A DNA stretch of 64,000 bases from Stutzerimonas stutzeri KOS6 (GCF_000307775.2 NZ_KK020675.1:809281-873280); one strand, 5' to 3'; positions 21,285 to 29,790 are shown, numbered from the stretch's first letter. The notes: generated by a model from the sequence alone, not told the origin. Program-made: numbers and translations.

Positions 21285-23673
21285 CCACAGCCCTGCACGC
21301 ACCCAGGACGAAATCGCCGCCCTCTTTACCCAGGACCTGGTCACAGGCGTCGGCAAGAGCGTCAAGCACGACAGCGCGCCCAAGCATGTGTCCGGCGAAG
21401 CGGTGTATGTCGACGACCGCCTGGAGTTTCCCAACCAGCTGCACGTCTATGCGCGCATGAGCGACCGCGCCCATGCCCGTATCATCAGCATCGACACGAC
21501 GCCCTGCTACGAGGTGCCAGGCGTCACCATCGCCATCACAGCCAAGGATGTGCCGGGTCAGCTGGACATCGGCGCGGTGATGCCCGGTGATCCGCTGCTG
21601 GCCGACGGCAAGGTCGAATTCGTTGGCCAGCCGGTAATCGCCGTGGCCGCCGACAGCCTGGAGACCGCCCGCAAGGCGGCGATGGCTGCAGTGATCGAAT
21701 ACGAGGATCTGGAGCCGGTGCTCGACGTCGTCGAGGCACTGCACAAGAAGCACTTCGTGCTCGACAGCCATACGCACCAGCGCGGCGACTCGGCCTCTGC
21801 GCTCGCCGCCGCACCGCGCCGGCTGCAGGGCTCGCTGCATATCGGCGGCCAGGAACACTTTTACCTGGAAACCCAGGTGTCCTCGGTGATGCCCACCGAA
21901 GACGGCGGCATGATCGTCTACACCTCGACGCAGAACCCCACCGAGGTGCAGAAGCTGGTGGCCGAAGTGCTCGGCGTGGCGATGCACAAGATCGTCATCG
22001 ACATGCGCCGCATGGGCGGCGGCTTCGGCGGTAAGGAAACCCAGGCCGCCGGGCCTGCGTGCCTGTGCGCGGTGATCGCACACCTGACCGGACGCCCGAC
22101 CAAGATGCGCCTGCCACGCATGGAAGACATGACCATGACCGGCAAGCGCCACCCGTTCTACGTCGAATACGATGTCGGCTTCGACGACGATGGCCTGCTG
22201 CACGGCATCGAGATGGATCTGGCCGGCAACTGTGGTTATTCACCGGACCTCTCCGGCTCCATCGTCGACCGCGCCATGTTCCACTCCGACAACGCCTATT
22301 ACCTGGGCGATGCCACCATCCATGGTCACCGCTGCAAGACCAACCAGGCGTCGAACACTGCCTACCGTGGCTTCGGTGGCCCGCAGGGCATGGTCGCCAT
22401 CGAGGAGATCATGGATGCCGTGGCACGCCAGCTCGGCAAAGATCCGCTGGAAGTTCGCAAGCGCAACTACTACGGCAAGACCGAGCGCAACGTCACCCAT
22501 TACTACCAGACCGTCGAGCACAACATGCTCGAGGAAATGACCGCCGAGCTGGAGCAGAGCAGCGAGTATGCCCGCCGCCGCGAGGAAATCCGTGCCTTCA
22601 ACGCCAGCAGCCCGATCCTGAAGAAAGGCCTGGCATTGACGCCGGTGAAGTTCGGTATCAGCTTCACCGCCAGCTTCCTCAATCAGGGCGGAGCGCTGGT
22701 GCACGTCTACACCGACGGCAGCATCCACCTGAACCACGGCGGCACCGAGATGGGCCAGGGCCTCAACACCAAGGTCGCCCAGGTCGTCGCCGAAGTGTTC
22801 CAGGTCGATATCGAGCGCATCCAGGTCACTGCCACCAACACCGACAAGGTGCCGAACACCTCGCCGACCGCAGCGAGCAGCGGCACCGACCTCAACGGCA
22901 AGGCGGCGCAGAATGCGGCGCAGACCATCAAGCAACGTCTGGTGGAGTTCGCCGCGCGCAAGTGGCAGGTCTTCGAGGAAGACGTCGAGTTCAAGAACGG
23001 CCAGGTGCGCCTGCGCGACCAGTACATCAGCTTCGAGGAGCTGATCCAGCAGGCCTATTTCGGCCAGGTCTCGCTGTCGTCCACCGGTTTCTACCGTACG
23101 CCGAAGATTTTCTATGATCGCAGCCAGGCGCGCGGCCGGCCGTTCTACTACTTCGCCTATGGCGCGGCCTGCTCGGAAGTGATCGTCGACACCCTGACCG
23201 GCGAATACAAGATGCTGCGCAGCGACATCCTGCATGACGTCGGCGCCTCGTTGAACCCGGCCATCGACATCGGCCAGGTGGAAGGCGGCTTCGTCCAGGG
23301 CATGGGCTGGCTGACCATGGAAGAACTGGTCTGGAACGACAAGGGCAAGCTGATGACCAACGGTCCGGCCAGCTACAAGATTCCGGCCGTGGCGGACATG
23401 CCGCTGGATCTGCGGGTCAAGCTGGTGGAGAACCGCAAGAACCCCGAGGACACGGTGTTCCACTCCAAGGCTGTCGGCGAGCCGCCGTTCATGCTCGGCA
23501 TCTCGACCTGGTGCGCAATCAAGGATGCGGTTGCCAGCCTGGCCGATTACAAGGTGCAGCCGAAGATCGACGCCCCAGCCACACCGGAGCGGGTGCTGTG
23601 GGGCGTGGAGCAGATGCGTCAATTGAAGCGGCAAGCTGCGGTCGCAGGCACCACGGAAACTGCGCCAGCCTGA
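21277..23673 (+). CDS. xdhB: xanthine dehydrogenase molybdopterin-binding subunit
   Basis: XdhB (798 residues) holds the molybdenum cofactor and the purine site. The N-terminal aldehyde oxidase/xanthine dehydrogenase a/b hammerhead domain spans about 25-135 (KHVSGEAVYVDD). The MoCo domain includes GGGFGGKE, AYRGFGGPQG (with the substrate Arg), NQGGALVHVYTDGSIHLNHGGTEMGQGL, and the base-catalyst Glu in KAVGEPPFMLG near the C-terminus. Length matches the family. Its start overlaps the end of xdhA, so translation is coupled. A palindrome and a REP element separate it from xdhC. Confidence 0.94.
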   Translation: MSNHSPARTQDEIAALFTQDLVTGVGKSVKHDSAPKHVSGEAVYVDDRLEFPNQLHVYARMSDRAHARIISIDTTPCYEVPGVTIAITAKDVPGQLDIGAVMPGDPLLADGKVEFVGQPVIAVAADSLETARKAAMAAVIEYEDLEPVLDVVEALHKKHFVLDSHTHQRGDSASALAAAPRRLQGSLHIGGQEHFYLETQVSSVMPTEDGGMIVYTSTQNPTEVQKLVAEVLGVAMHKIVIDMRRMGGGFGGKETQAAGPACLCAVIAHLTGRPTKMRLPRMEDMTMTGKRHPFYVEYDVGFDDDGLLHGIEMDLAGNCGYSPDLSGSIVDRAMFHSDNAYYLGDATIHGHRCKTNQASNTAYRGFGGPQGMVAIEEIMDAVARQLGKDPLEVRKRNYYGKTERNVTHYYQTVEHNMLEEMTAELEQSSEYARRREEIRAFNASSPILKKGLALTPVKFGISFTASFLNQGGALVHVYTDGSIHLNHGGTEMGQGLNTKVAQVVAEVFQVDIERIQVTATNTDKVPNTSPTAASSGTDLNGKAAQNAAQTIKQRLVEFAARKWQVFEEDVEFKNGQVRLRDQYISFEELIQQAYFGQVSLSSTGFYRTPKIFYDRSQARGRPFYYFAYGAACSEVIVDTLTGEYKMLRSDILHDVGASLNPAIDIGQVEGGFVQGMGWLTMEELVWNDKGKLMTNGPASYKIPAVADMPLDLRVKLVENRKNPEDTVFHSKAVGEPPFMLGISTWCAIKDAVASLADYKVQPKIDAPATPERVLWGVEQMRQLKRQAAVAGTTETAPA

Positions 23674-23715
23674 CGCAGGGGTAGTCCGGACGCGCTCTGC
23701 ATGAGCGCAGGGTGG

Positions 23716-23745
23716 CCGTAGGGTGGGCTAAAGCCCACCCTACGG
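23716..23745 (+). repeat. palindromic element between xdhB and xdhC
   Basis: The arms CCGTAGGGTGGGCT (23716-23729) and AGCCCACCCTACGG (23732-23745) are perfectly complementary with a 2-nt centre, a 14-bp stem. The core GTAGGGTGGGCT recurs in part at 32937-32948. No T-run follows. It is an intergenic palindrome of the kind spread in pseudomonad genomes and may set a differential mRNA end within the xdh operon. Confidence 0.7.
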
Positions 23746-23799
23746 AACTGGTTCATTCAGGGCCAGGTGAGTGACCACCCGCTATCACGGCGTCAAACC

Positions 23800-23823
23800 G
23801 TAGGAGCGAGCTTGCTCGCGAAG
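23800..23823 (+). repeat. Pseudomonas REP element, single copy
   Basis: The core GTAGGAGCGAGCTTGCTCGC is the classical REP palindrome of pseudomonads, with GCGAGC arms. It lies 116 nt before the xdhC start. A second copy with the same core lies at 24820. Such elements depend on REP-associated tyrosine transposases encoded elsewhere; none is in this window. Confidence 0.8.
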
Positions 23824-23938
23824 CTTTTGGACACCGCGCCGAGGCAGCTAACGAGCCGCCACCGCGATCATGCACAGCGCGCCCCAGGCTTCTACCCAAC
23901 AGAGAAAATCTCATGCCTTCGGGCATTGGAGAACAGAT

Positions 23939-24781
23939 ATGAACAGCTGGATCGACGCGCTCGCGGATCTGCAACACCAAGGCGAACCCTGCGTGCTGGT
24001 GACCATTATCGAAGAGCGCGGATCGACACCGCGCAATGCCGGCTCGAAGATGGTCGTCAGCCGCGAGCGCCTGTACGACACCATTGGCGGCGGCCACCTG
24101 GAATACAAGGCGCAGCAGATCGCCCGCGACATGCTGGAAAATCGCAGCCGCGAGACCCGCCTGGAGCGTTTCTCCCTCGGTGCCAGCCTTGGCCAGTGCT
24201 GCGGCGGCGCCACGGTGCTGCTGTTCGAGCCCATGGGCCAGCCGCAGGCACATATCGCCGTGTTCGGTGCCGGACACGTGGGCCGCGCGCTGGTACCGCT
24301 GCTGGCCAGCCTGCCGTGCAAGGTGCGCTGGATCGACTCGCGTGAGAGCGAATTCCCGACGGAAATTCCGCGCGGGGTGGAAAAGGTGGTGAACGACGAG
24401 GTGGTCGAGGAAGTGGAGAACATGCCCGCCGGCAGCTACTTCATCGTCATGACCCACAACCACCAACTGGACCTTGAGCTGACCGCGGCGATCCTCGCGC
24501 GCAACGACTTCACCTACTACGGCCTGATCGGCTCGAAGAGCAAGCGCGCCAAGTTCGAACACCGCCTGCGCGACCGCGGTTTCCAGCCCGAGACGGTGCA
24601 ACGCATGCGCTGCCCGATGGGCATTGCCGAGGTCAAGGGCAAGCTGCCGGTCGAGATCGCGGTCTCCATTGCCGGCGAAGTGATCGCCATCTACAACGCC
24701 AACTTTGGTGAGAAAGCCGAGGACGGTGAAAAGCCGGTGCCGATGCTGGTTCCGGCGTCACGGCGGTCGCAGGCAGGTTGA
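23939..24781 (+). CDS. xdhC: xanthine dehydrogenase accessory protein XdhC
   Basis: XdhC binds the molybdenum cofactor, promotes its sulfuration and inserts it into XdhB. The protein has 280 residues. The N-terminal XdhC_CoxI domain has VTIIEERGSTPRNAGSKMVV and the GASLGQCCGGATVLLFEP motif with the cysteine pair typical of XdhC. The C-terminal Rossmann part has IAVFGAGHVGRALVPLL and the GLIGSKSKRAKFEHRL motif. The ATG at 23939 follows GGAG by 8 nt. The 265-nt gap from xdhB contains two repeat elements, so it may have its own promoter or rely on readthrough. Confidence 0.92.
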   Translation: MNSWIDALADLQHQGEPCVLVTIIEERGSTPRNAGSKMVVSRERLYDTIGGGHLEYKAQQIARDMLENRSRETRLERFSLGASLGQCCGGATVLLFEPMGQPQAHIAVFGAGHVGRALVPLLASLPCKVRWIDSRESEFPTEIPRGVEKVVNDEVVEEVENMPAGSYFIVMTHNHQLDLELTAAILARNDFTYYGLIGSKSKRAKFEHRLRDRGFQPETVQRMRCPMGIAEVKGKLPVEIAVSIAGEVIAIYNANFGEKAEDGEKPVPMLVPASRRSQAG

Positions 24782-24818
24782 ACTGCACCAATACATCAGC
24801 TTGAGGCGTACGACGGTC

Positions 24819-24883
24819 TGTAGGAGCGAGCTTGCTCGCGAATGGGCTCAAGCTAAATCTTCGCCAGCAAGCTGGCTCCTACA
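24819..24883 (+). repeat. REP doublet (REPIN) between xdhC and guaD
   Basis: A direct REP (TGTAGGAGCGAGCTTGCTCG, from 24819) is followed by an inverted copy ending GCTGGCTCCTACA at 24883. The inverted pair, about 65 nt in all, is the REPIN form that is mobilised as a unit in pseudomonads. It would fold into a long hairpin in the xdhC-guaD transcript. Confidence 0.82.
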
Positions 24884-24951
24884 GGTCAAGCGCTTGCGCG
24901 CATCTCGACTTTCTTAAGCAACCAACACACACCGATTTTTCGAGACTCACC

Positions 24952-26256
24952 ATGCCCAGCACCAAAGCCTACCGTGCCGCCCTGCTCCACTGCCTCGCCG
25001 ACCCGCGCGAGGTGGGCAGCGAGCAATCCCATGAATACTTCGAGGACGGCCTTCTGGTCATCGCCGATGGCAAGGTCGCGCAGATCGGCCATGCCGCCGA
25101 GCTGCTGCCGACGCTGGCGGCCGGCACCGAGGTCGTCGAGTACCCGAACGCGCTCATCACCCCTGGCTTCATCGACACCCACATCCACTACCCGCAGACC
25201 GGCATGATCGCCTCCTATGGCGAGCAATTGCTCGACTGGCTCGAGACCTATACCTTTCCCACCGAGCGCGCGTTCGCCGACAAGGCCCATGCCGGCGAGG
25301 TCGCCGAGGTCTTTCTAGACGAGCTGCTGCGTAACGGCACCACCACTGCCCTGGTATTCGGCAGCGTGCACAAGGAGTCGGTGGACGCCTTCTTCGAGGC
25401 CTGCGAAAAGCGCGACCTGCGGATGATCGCCGGCAAGGTGCTGATGGACCGCAACGCCCCGGACTACCTCACCGACACCGCCGAGTCGGGCTATGCGGAC
25501 AGCCGCGAGCTGATCGAGCGCTGGCACGGCAAGGGCCGCCTGCATTACGCCGTCACCCCGCGCTTCGCGCCGACCAGCACGTCGGAGCAGCTTGCCCTGG
25601 CCGGCCGGCTGTTCAAGGAGTACCCGGACCTCTACATGCATACCCACCTGTCCGAGAACCGCAAGGAGATCGAGTGGGTGCGCGAGCTGTTCCCCGATCG
25701 CAAGGGTTACCTGGACGTCTACGACCACCACGGCCTGATCGGCGCACGCTCGGTGTTCGCCCATGGCGTTCACCTGTGCGACGAGGAATGCCAGCGGCTC
25801 GGCGAAACCGGTTCGGCCGTGGCCTTCTGCCCGACCTCCAACCTGTTCCTTGGCAGCGGCCTGTTCGATCTGGAGAAGGTCGAAGGTTTCGGCGTGCGCG
25901 TCGGTTTGGGCACGGATGTCGGTGCCGGCACGAGCTTCTCGCAGCTGCAATCGCTAAACGAGGCGTACAAGGTGATGCAGCTGCAGGGCAAGAAGCTCGA
26001 CCCGTTCAAGTCGCTGTACCTGGCCACTCTCGGCGGCGCCCGCGCGCTCTACCTGGACGATCGGATCGGCAACCTGCAGCCGGGTAAGGATGCCGACTTC
26101 GTGGTGCTCGACTACAAGGCCACGCCGCTGATCGACTACCGCCTGAGCCAGGCCCCAACGCTGGAGGAAAAGCTCTTCGCCCTGATGATTCTCGGCGACG
26201 ACCGCGCCGTGAAGGAAACCTATGCCGCCGGCGTCTCGGTGCACAGGAAGGCCTAA
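24952..26256 (+). CDS. guaD: guanine deaminase
   Basis: GuaD converts guanine to xanthine and ammonia. It is a Zn amidohydrolase of 434 residues. The metal ligands sit in TPGFIDTHIHYPQTGMIASYG, HTHLSENRKEI, AHGVHLCDEE and GLGTDVGAGTSFS. The AYRAALLHCLADP opening and the ...YGEQLLDWLETYTFPTE stretch are specific to the guanine deaminase branch. The start is the ATG at 24952; the frame is open further up, but through a REPIN. It ends the xdh-guaD set and is convergent with the GntR regulator gene, with a 135-nt gap holding a hairpin. Confidence 0.92.
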   Translation: MPSTKAYRAALLHCLADPREVGSEQSHEYFEDGLLVIADGKVAQIGHAAELLPTLAAGTEVVEYPNALITPGFIDTHIHYPQTGMIASYGEQLLDWLETYTFPTERAFADKAHAGEVAEVFLDELLRNGTTTALVFGSVHKESVDAFFEACEKRDLRMIAGKVLMDRNAPDYLTDTAESGYADSRELIERWHGKGRLHYAVTPRFAPTSTSEQLALAGRLFKEYPDLYMHTHLSENRKEIEWVRELFPDRKGYLDVYDHHGLIGARSVFAHGVHLCDEECQRLGETGSAVAFCPTSNLFLGSGLFDLEKVEGFGVRVGLGTDVGAGTSFSQLQSLNEAYKVMQLQGKKLDPFKSLYLATLGGARALYLDDRIGNLQPGKDADFVVLDYKATPLIDYRLSQAPTLEEKLFALMILGDDRAVKETYAAGVSVHRKA

Positions 26257-26346
26257 GGCCAACCCCTAGGATGGAAACGTGCGAAGTGGTTTTCCACCCA
26301 GGGACGTGCATGAATACGGCTCGTGCGGGAAAACAGGCAACGCATC

Positions 26347-26372
26347 GCGTGGATGGCCTCGGCCATCCACGC
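26347..26372 (+). terminator. hairpin between convergent guaD and GntR genes
   Basis: GCGTGGATGGCC (26347-26358) pairs perfectly with GGCCATCCACGC (26361-26372), a 12-bp stem with a 2-nt centre, in the 135-nt gap between two convergent genes. It has no T-run on either side, so it is a palindromic repeat that could act as a bidirectional barrier, not a standard intrinsic terminator. Confidence 0.45.
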
Positions 26373-26391
26373 TACGGATTTCCGTCAGCCT

Positions 26392-27147
26392 TCAGCGCTT
26401 TTTCGCGGTTTTTCCAGCCTTTGCCACGATGTGCGAGAACACCGCATGCAGATCGCCCGAGGCACTGTCCTCCTCAAGGTTGAGCTTGCTGTCGATGTGA
26501 TCCATGTGATGCATCATCAGCCGCACGGCCGTTTCGCTGTCGCGTGCGGCAATGGCGTCGATCAGCTCGTTGTGCTCGTCATAGGAGCAATGCGAGCGGC
26601 TGGCGCCTTCATACTGGGCGATGATCAGCGAAGTCTGCGATACCAGGCTGCGCTGGAAGCTTACCAAGGGTGCGTTCTTCGCCGCTTCCGCGAGCTTGAG
26701 GTGAAACTCTCCGGAAAGCCGGATGCCGGCCCCCCGGTCGCCGCGGGCGAAGCAATCACGCTCATCGATCACCATCCGCCGCAGTTCGGCGAGCTGCGCG
26801 TCGCCAGCGCACTGCACAGCCAGTTCGGTGATCGCGCGTTCCACCATTCGTCGGGCGAAAAATATCTGCCGCGCCTCCTCGGCGCTCGGGCTGGCCACCA
26901 CGGCACCACGATTGGGTCGCAGCAGCACCACGCCTTCATGCGCCAGGCGTGACAGCGCGCGGCGGATGATGGTGCGGCTGACGCCGAATATCTCGCCCAG
27001 CGCCTCTTCGCTGAGCTTGGTGCCCGGCGCGAGACGCTGTTCGAGGATGGCATCGAAGATGTGCGCATAAACGATATCGTCCTGCGTCCCGGTGCGAGTC
27101 TTGCCGGTCTTGGTCGGCTTCTTCAGGGGCTGCAACTGTTCGTTCAT
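26392..27147 (-). CDS. GntR-family (FadR subfamily) regulator of purine catabolism
   Basis: This is a DNA-binding protein of 251 residues. A winged-helix GntR domain lies at about 25-90 (LAPGTKLSEEALGEIFGVSRTIIRRALSRLAHEGVVLLRPNRGAVVA), then an all-helical FCD ligand domain at about 100-235, with the metal-type His/Asp positions in EFHLKLAEAA and DEHNELIDAIAARD. It sits where P. aeruginosa also has a GntR gene beside purine genes. It is divergent from the AzgA-type permease. Palindromes TTGTGCACAA (27250-27259, before its own gene) and TTGTATACAA (27360-27369, in the permease promoter) fit the NyGT-N-ACNy form of GntR sites, so it is the best candidate for binding them. Ligand unknown. Confidence 0.85.
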   Translation of the reverse strand: MNEQLQPLKKPTKTGKTRTGTQDDIVYAHIFDAILEQRLAPGTKLSEEALGEIFGVSRTIIRRALSRLAHEGVVLLRPNRGAVVASPSAEEARQIFFARRMVERAITELAVQCAGDAQLAELRRMVIDERDCFARGDRGAGIRLSGEFHLKLAEAAKNAPLVSFQRSLVSQTSLIIAQYEGASRSHCSYDEHNELIDAIAARDSETAVRLMMHHMDHIDSKLNLEEDSASGDLHAVFSHIVAKAGKTAKKR

Positions 27148-27249
27148 CGATGGCTCGCAAATGGGATGTCGGCAAGGCCGAACTTTACTGCGTTCATGGC
27201 ATTCCTGGCAGTTCGCTAGACAAAAAAAGCGGCTAAAAAGCCGATTACC

Positions 27250-27259
27250 TTGTGCACAA
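27250..27259. promoter_or_regulatory. TTGTGCACAA palindrome upstream of the GntR gene
   Basis: This perfect 10-bp palindrome lies 102 nt upstream of the GntR start on the minus strand. On that strand it follows an AT-rich stretch (GAATAT) that could be a -10. This would fit autoregulation. The same TTGTNNACAA pattern recurs at 27360, 30227, 30364 and 36666. Confidence 0.6.
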
Positions 27260-27350
27260 TCAATATTCTACAGGCCTGACTCTTCGGAAGTGAGGCCAGC
27301 AGTCATTGCACATAGGGCACGCGCCCCTGAGGTAATCGTTCAATTAGTGA

Positions 27351-27378
27351 TTGCAAATTTTGTATACAAAAGTATAAT
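27351..27378 (+). promoter_or_regulatory. AzgA-type permease promoter with operator in the spacer
   Basis: A -35 (TTGCAA, 27351-27356) and a consensus -10 (TATAAT, 27373-27378) are 16 bp apart. The spacer contains the perfect palindrome TTTTGTATACAAAA (27358-27371). A repressor bound here would exclude RNA polymerase. This is the best defined promoter in the window. The region 27148-27495 between the GntR gene and the permease start holds this promoter, two palindromes and a structured leader, and no gene. Confidence 0.7.
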
Positions 27379-27392
27379 CCGAAAAGTCTTTC

Positions 27393-27406
27393 TGACCTTT
27401 CGGTCA
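27393..27406 (+). promoter_or_regulatory. TGACC-N4-GGTCA palindrome in the permease leader
   Basis: TGACCTTTCGGTCA has perfect 5-bp arms around TTTC. It lies just after the expected transcription start (near 27385), where a bound protein could block elongation. It resembles the RutR site TTGACCAnnTGGTCAA in its outer bases, and matches the pattern found before xdhA and before the second permease. Confidence 0.5.
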
Positions 27407-27429
27407 ACTACCGAAGCAGAAAGTGCCAC

Positions 27430-27467
27430 ATCACCCGCCCCTCGGGAGTTCTTACGCTCCGGGTGAT
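27430..27467 (+). promoter_or_regulatory. hairpin in the leader of the AzgA-type permease
   Basis: ATCACCCG (27430-27437) pairs perfectly with CGGGTGAT (27460-27467); inside, GGAG (27445-27448) can pair with CTCC (27457-27460). It stands 29 nt before the GTG start. It could be a riboswitch-like or translational control element, or merely mRNA structure. I cannot match it to a known class by eye. Confidence 0.35.
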
Positions 27468-27495
27468 ATACAACAAGAACGATGAGGAATGCCCA

Positions 27496-28842
27496 GTGGA
27501 AAGCATCAAACCGAAAACTCAGACAGCGTCCTTGCAGCGCACTCCCCCCGCCTGGCTGGACCGCCTGTTCAAGCTCACCGAGCACCGCACCAGCATACGC
27601 ACCGAACTGCTCGCCGGCGTGACGACCTTCGTCACCATGGCCTACATCATTTTCGTCAACCCGAACATCATGGCTGACGCCGGTGTCGATCACGGTGCGG
27701 CCTTCGTCGCGACCTGCATCGGCGCGGCGCTGGGCTGCCTGCTGATGGGCCTGTACGCCAACTGGCCGGTAGGCCTGGCACCCGGCATGGGGCTGAATGC
27801 CTTCTTCACCTATACCGTGGTCGGCGAGATGGGCTACAGCTGGCAGATCGCACTCGGCGCGGTGTTCATCTCCGGCGTGATGTTCATGATCATGAGCCTG
27901 TCGCGCATTCGCGAATGGCTGCTCAACAGCATTCCCATGAGCCTGCGCTTCGCCATGGGCGCCGGGGTCGGACTGTTCCTCGGGCTGATCGGCCTGAAGA
28001 CCGCCGGCATCGTCGTCGACAGCCCGGCCACGCTGCTGACCATGGGCTCCTTCGCAGAACCTTCGGCGCTGCTGGCTGCGGTGTGCTTCCTGATGATCGC
28101 CGTGCTCAGCCATCGCAACGTGTTCGGCGCCATCCTCGTCAGCATGCTTGTGGTTACCGGCATCGGCTGGACGATGGGCCTGGTCGAGTACAACGGCCTG
28201 GTATCGATGCCGCCGAGCCTGGCACCAACCTGGCTGGCCATGGACATCGCCGGTGCGCTCAACGTGGCGATGGTCAGCGTGATCCTGGCTTTTCTCTTCG
28301 TGAACATGTTCGACACCGCCGGGACACTGATGGGCGTCGCTCATCGTGCCAACCTGGTGAACGAGGACGGCAAGATCGAAAACCTCTCGCGCGCATTGAA
28401 AGCCGACAGCAGCTCCAGCGTGATTGGTGCCTTCGTCGGTTGCCCGCCAGTGACCAGCTACGTGGAAAGCGCCGCGGGTGTTGCTGCTGGCGGCCGCACC
28501 GGCCTGACCGCAGTCACCGTCGGGGTGCTGTTTCTGTGTGCGATGTTCTTTGCTCCGCTGGCGGGCATGATTCCGGCTTACGCTACCGCCGGTGCCCTGA
28601 TCTACGTAGCGATGCTGATGATGAGCGGCCTGGCCAATATCGACTGGAAGGACCACACCGATACCATCCCGGCAATCGTCACCGTGGTGATGATGCCACT
28701 GACCTTTTCCATCGCTAACGGCATCGCCCTGGGCTTCCTGACCTACGCGACGCTCAAGCTGTTGACCGGCCAGCGCGACAAGGTTTCCATCAGCCTGTAC
28801 GTGCTGTGCGTGATCTTCATCGCCAAGTTCGCGTTCCTCTGA
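27496..28842 (+). CDS. AzgA-type purine base permease (NCS2/COG2252)
   Basis: This inner membrane protein of 448 residues has about 12-14 hydrophobic segments. The opening RTELLAGVTTFVTMAYIIFVNPNIM and the signatures GLAPGMGLNAFFTYTVV, MFDTAGTLMGVAHRANLV and GCPPVTSYVESAAGVAAGGRTGLTA are diagnostic for the AzgA-like branch that imports hypoxanthine, guanine or adenine with protons. I use the GTG at 27496, since GAGGAA lies 8 nt before it; a GTG at 27463 is inside the leader hairpin. It is divergent from the GntR gene and followed by a LysE-type gene. Confidence 0.9.
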   Translation: MESIKPKTQTASLQRTPPAWLDRLFKLTEHRTSIRTELLAGVTTFVTMAYIIFVNPNIMADAGVDHGAAFVATCIGAALGCLLMGLYANWPVGLAPGMGLNAFFTYTVVGEMGYSWQIALGAVFISGVMFMIMSLSRIREWLLNSIPMSLRFAMGAGVGLFLGLIGLKTAGIVVDSPATLLTMGSFAEPSALLAAVCFLMIAVLSHRNVFGAILVSMLVVTGIGWTMGLVEYNGLVSMPPSLAPTWLAMDIAGALNVAMVSVILAFLFVNMFDTAGTLMGVAHRANLVNEDGKIENLSRALKADSSSSVIGAFVGCPPVTSYVESAAGVAAGGRTGLTAVTVGVLFLCAMFFAPLAGMIPAYATAGALIYVAMLMMSGLANIDWKDHTDTIPAIVTVVMMPLTFSIANGIALGFLTYATLKLLTGQRDKVSISLYVLCVIFIAKFAFL

Positions 28843-28872
28843 ACCGGGCCGGCAGCGCCCGGCTCATTGACA

Positions 28873-28897
28873 GGCCTCACCGCTACGCGGTGGGGCC
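28873..28897 (+). terminator. possible terminator after the AzgA-type permease gene
   Basis: GGCCTCACCGC (28873-28883) pairs with GCGGTGGGGCC (28887-28897), 11 bp with one T-G wobble and a TAC loop. Only a short TTG follows, so termination may be partial, allowing readthrough to the LysE gene 25 nt on. A second stem (CCGGGC/GCCCGG, 28844-28862) lies upstream. Confidence 0.4.
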
Positions 28898-28921
28898 TTG
28901 GCGTTGGCCGAAGGAGGCCTC

Positions 28922-29548
28922 ATGACCTTGGAAACATGGCTGCTGTTCGCCAGTGCGGCGCTGGTGGTTATCCTGATCCCGGGGCCGCTGTCGCTGCTGA
29001 TGATCAGCAACAGCCTGAACTATGGTGTGCGCCGTTCCTGGCCAGCCTTCCTCGGCGGCGTGACCGCCTCCATCATCCTGCTCAGCGCATCGGCGCTGGG
29101 GCTCGGCGCACTGCTGATGGCCTCGGAGCGGCTGTTCAGCCTGCTCAAGCTGATTGGGGCACTGTATCTGTTCTATCTGGCCTGGCAGAGCTGGCAGGAC
29201 GCCCGCCGCACGCCGACTACCCGCGAATTCGACACCTGCACCCACGCACCACGCTTCAGCCGGCTGTTCGGACGGGCGTTCCTCCTGGGCGGCAGCAATC
29301 CGAAGGACATCCTGTTCTTTGCGGCCTTCCTGCCCCAGTTTCTCAGTGCCGAGGGCGCCCTGCTGCCGCAGCTGCTGGTGATGGTCGCGACCTGGGCCAT
29401 GCTGGATCTGCTTTGCAAGCTGGCCTACGGCCTGGGCGCGCAGGGTGCGGCACGCTACCTGCGCACCGGAAAGGGGCACGTGTGGTTCAACCGAACCAGT
29501 GCGGCACTGTTCGGGAGCGCGGGGGCGGCTTCGTTGTTAAGTCGATGA
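28922..29548 (+). CDS. LysE/RhtB-family exporter
   Basis: This is a 208-residue inner membrane protein with about six hydrophobic segments. The N-terminus has the LysE signature (ALVVILIPGPLSLLMISNSLNYGVRRS), where PGP follows the first helix. LLKLIGALYLFYLAWQSWQDAR and GSNPKDILFFAAFLPQFL match conserved regions of the family, which exports amino acids or related compounds. AAGGAGG precedes the ATG at 28922. It lies between purine genes but its substrate is not indicated. It is convergent with hiuH. Confidence 0.85.
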   Translation: MTLETWLLFASAALVVILIPGPLSLLMISNSLNYGVRRSWPAFLGGVTASIILLSASALGLGALLMASERLFSLLKLIGALYLFYLAWQSWQDARRTPTTREFDTCTHAPRFSRLFGRAFLLGGSNPKDILFFAAFLPQFLSAEGALLPQLLVMVATWAMLDLLCKLAYGLGAQGAARYLRTGKGHVWFNRTSAALFGSAGAASLLSR

Positions 29549-29724
29549 GGGCGTTGCACCCAGTCCATCGGCTGGGTGACAACCGATAAGGCCGAGCCCT
29601 GACTGCAAGTCAGGGTTCCATCGGCGCGACGCGTCCATAGCTGGGCAGGGCACAAGGATCGCCATGAGTGCGCCACGCCTCTTGCAGTAACGCCCCCCGC
29701 ACGAACAGCACCACCCACCACGCA

Positions 29725-29748
29725 TAAAAAACCCGCCATAACGGCGGG
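29725..29748 (-). terminator. rho-independent terminator of hiuH
   Basis: On the minus strand CCCGCC and GGCGGG form a 6-bp stem around a 5-nt loop, followed by a run of T (forward A-run 29725-29731). It lies 43 nt after the hiuH stop, in the right orientation for it. Confidence 0.75.
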
Positions 29749-29790
29749 TAAGAAGGACCCAACAAGAGTCAGCACTGAAAGTGAACGGCC

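Noticed and set aside
27379..27495. Naming the permease leader a xanthine riboswitch
   Set aside because: The consensus of that class could not be matched by eye with confidence, so it is given only as a structured leader.
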